Shown here: positions 44,101 through 44,107 of the stretch, piece after piece | Numbering within the stretch: position 1 is the first letter of the stretch | How the letters are laid out: every line of letters starts with the position of its first letter | NCBI GenBank assembly: GCA_045580875.1 | Contig: JAZNOP010000076.1 | Coordinates: 1 to 44,107, forward strand | Direction: 5' to 3' | Length of the DNA: 44,107 nucleotides | From: SIG598 sp045580875 | Lineage (GTDB): Bacteria > Bacillota > Clostridia > Oscillospirales > Acutalibacteraceae | The notes under the pieces: generated by a model | Database searches by the model: none | What the model saw: only the letters and a program-made list of their open reading frames with translations | Told to the model about the DNA's origin: nothing | Position numbers and translations under genes: made by a program

Positions 44101-44107
44101 TACTGAG
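38156..44107 (+). CDS. Giant secreted Cys/His-repeat protein (5' part, continues beyond window)
   Basis: An ATG at 38156, seven bases after GGAGG, opens 1984 codons without a stop to the window edge. A clear signal peptide ends near VFATE (residue 31). Next come a short His-rich piece, a Glu/Pro-rich spacer (about 55-98), a helical acidic stretch, beta-rich passages with an InlB/Flg_new-type repeat (about 318-394: GSVTAAG, GATFHGWVNDATG), and from residue 890 about 27 modules of roughly 40 residues, each with TCTETGLTEGKHCSVC-like and GHTE motifs. It is very probably a surface protein; the anchor must lie outside the window. Early codons are GC-richer than those of 38640-40750. Function is unknown; adhesion or metal binding is inference. 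Confidence 0.9.
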   Translation, partial: MRTTLGKRFISAFLALLMVVTMLPMQVFATEADDHTGHVHTDECTHVSDTDSSEGTNEPVIEEPQEPVIEEPVEEEPQEPVVDEPVVEEPEEEEVVEPSAVEAIQARIDAIIEQYGITADMTDDEIARAIAAVDGDTLFETEEEIAEIEAMAEELAAQYTEDELYELVYNDNIKLYGRFIDVLRKLNNPVVYATTVNVLDGKLTLTDDKNKITVSNGTVTITAQGSYLGAQTNKVTITNETDDDSTLTFKYDCDGTTGTGDGADINGITPGDAAGTYTCILNAKSSITVWVKHYGGGSAKMVLSEFSLVALPKTSNVTLDYDSSLGSVTAAGVAVSNGAELDVTLADGVALVATPASGATFHGWVNDATGAVISSAASFTYKPTEDITLRPVFIASNDTGWYMVGSATSKKETESILFVQTHNLTYYTISGKYIFDNFTDAVTFAGNDATNKYVAMLTNDTLASGTYTIPAGVTLLVPFDSAYTLYTTGTQSVFSDTRPEVTGEKYSTPKEYRTLTLASGANLVVNGALSLSAKTAFAQGSQINGGSPTGNVSFVRMNNNSTITVNNGGKLYAYGYITGNGSVTAKNGASIYEPFQIMDFRGGTQSTDMQNRVFPMSQYYIQNIEVPMTLEYGSKEYAFTTIYMSSKRCSSTVNFIGPSGCMFNLTSGSVTKKYDGTTDRMILTAKGDMNVSPIEMPIGSSDINSKDYVLPINGNMTVNVESGNITIKQDIALLPGAKIIVGESANCTLASGQNLYIYDADNWGGYCGPGNKTFIPVSYAPGRTHTRTDADMVDASIVINGKVDASQGFVYTTAGGANVCSEGSGEAKISAASAAKTYQLVQGVDYTPIDVTSVKLKNADGSYVSTTITGTYQYLDGAWHVMTETVEAVAATCTEAGHGAGTGCALCDYHDGEIIPALGHDYAAATCTVAATCKRCGNVDGDSLGHSFTSKAGAQVTPADCKSAAVHYVKCDRCDVEDKTKTITVGEKLPHTEVIDAAVAPTCTETGLTEGKHCSVCGVTTVEQEVVDALGHTEVVDAAVVPTCTETGLTEGKHCSVCDEVLVAQEVVDALGHTKVVDAAVAPTCTATGLTEGSHCSVCNKVFVEQTVIPIIAHTPVTDEAKAATCTETGLTEGSHCDVCKVVLGAQEVVPALGHTESEKITIAATCEDEGEKTFTCTTCGNVRTEEIAELGHTEVVDERVEPTCTENGSTEGSHCSVCNKVLSGHEVIISKGHTEVIDAAVDATCTETGLTEGKHCSVCNEVLVAQTVVDALGHTEVVDAAVAPGCETTGLTEGKHCSVCNEVLVEQETVDSIGHDYDEGVITTAPNCTETGVKTYTCQNDSNHTATETVAALGHTEVIDAAVAPDCVNTGLTEGKHCSVCNEVLVAQEVVDAKGHTEVIDAAVAATCTATGLTEGKHCSVCNEVLVAQTVVPVIAHTEVIDAAVAPTCTETGLTEGKHCSVCNVVLVKQEVVDELGHDYDEGVITTDPTCTEAGVKTFTCQNDNDHTYTEVVAATGHSYEKKIPYTAEPKSAATCKEYAVYYVKCDNCDYVNEGHTVIGDEYAAHVEEEIPAVPASCTETGLTAGVKCSVCGNILVEQQVVPANGHGLVDKISGKAASCTATGLTTGEKCTVCGVITVEQEVIPALGHLNDVVLPGKAATCTENGLTEGVQCSRCDVVTTEQKVIPAAHTYGDDEYRVPPTCEEDGYVVGNKCIVCGDESGKKTILPAINHDYVGTVTTEATCTEKGVMTYTCQNDNSHTYTEEIDALGHTEVIDAAVAATCTATGLTEGKHCSVCGEVLVAQEVVPVIAHTEVIDAAVAPDCVNTGLTEGKHCGVCGEVLVAQTVVDALGHTEETIPAVEASCTKTGLTAGVKCTVCGDVLTAQETVPVKEHSYNNKASETLAKAATCTTKALYYVQCDNCTSVNTKLTVEVGETLPHTEKEIPAVPATCTETGLTAGTKCSVCGETLKAQEEVKALGHTE
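40823..44107 (+). repeat. Tandem Cys/His repeat array, about 27 modules of about 40 codons
   Basis: Each typical module reads C-x(about 10)-C-x2-C-x(about 15)-GH, for example TCTETGLTEGKHCSVC then VLVAQEVVDALGHTE. A second type has a longer KTYTCQND-x-NHT centre, and a third ends in CDNC or CDRC. Some modules (near 41890, 42250, 42370 and 43490) are nearly identical in DNA, which points to recent unequal exchange. Three Cys and one His per module would suit one zinc ion each. The array runs past the window end. Confidence 0.9.

Noticed and set aside
40748..44101. Long minus-strand open frames over the repeat array, up to 449 codons
   Set aside because: They repeat because the sense DNA repeats. 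They have low-complexity Cys/Asn/Gly content, no ribosome binding sites, and lie opposite a clear secreted protein.

Overview
The window looks like chromosomal DNA of a gut-type, cellulolytic Clostridia, most likely Ruminococcus or a relative in the Oscillospiraceae. This is inferred from strong GGAGG-type ribosome binding sites, BlaI/BlaR1 pairs, a lipoprotein GH5 cellulase, a CotH-kinase protein, Tn1549-type mobile-element debris (RepA N-terminus, TnpV, DUF6809) and a giant Cys-repeat secreted protein. No rRNA, tRNA or CRISPR array was seen.

Region 1 (1-10640, genes mostly on minus) is an accessory block with mobile-element relics at both ends: a broken RepA initiator start and a sigma-like protein on the left; TnpV, two small element proteins and a possible methylase tail on the right. 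Between them lie two tandem BlaI-BlaR1 pairs whose sensors carry Thr/Ser-rich tails, then a GtrA gene and an unusual FAD-oxidoreductase/membrane-protein fusion. A BlaI-type palindrome in front of GtrA suggests that the repressors control that operon.

Region 2 (10671-24268) is a set of short chromosomal units: an LprI-like lipoprotein, a HExxH lipoprotein, a TetR regulator coupled to a phytoene-desaturase-like FAD enzyme, an EAL phosphodiesterase with a degenerate GGDEF domain, a DUF1349 protein next to a GH38 alpha-mannosidase, a membrane alpha/beta hydrolase, a GH5 endoglucanase lipoprotein and a small cytosolic protein.

Region 3 (24753-37886, plus) is one tight operon for a surface glycan exported by an ABC transporter: a GT2-GT4 fusion, a methyltransferase with a long coiled coil and basic tail, a Wzm-like permease, a Wzt-like ATPase with a glycan-binding C-terminus, a 1456-residue HAD-GT2-GT2 protein, and a secreted CotH-kinase protein. 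The layout resembles E. coli O8/O9a-type assembly, where a methyltransferase caps the chain, a coiled coil measures length and Wzt recognises the cap. A recurring beta-rich module (one copy inside the GT-B enzyme, two at the end of the giant protein) links these enzymes.

Region 4 (37969-44107, plus) is a promoter, a structured leader and the first 1984 codons of a huge secreted protein with about 27 Cys/His repeats, running off the window. It may be a surface partner of the glycan operon, but that is inference from position only.
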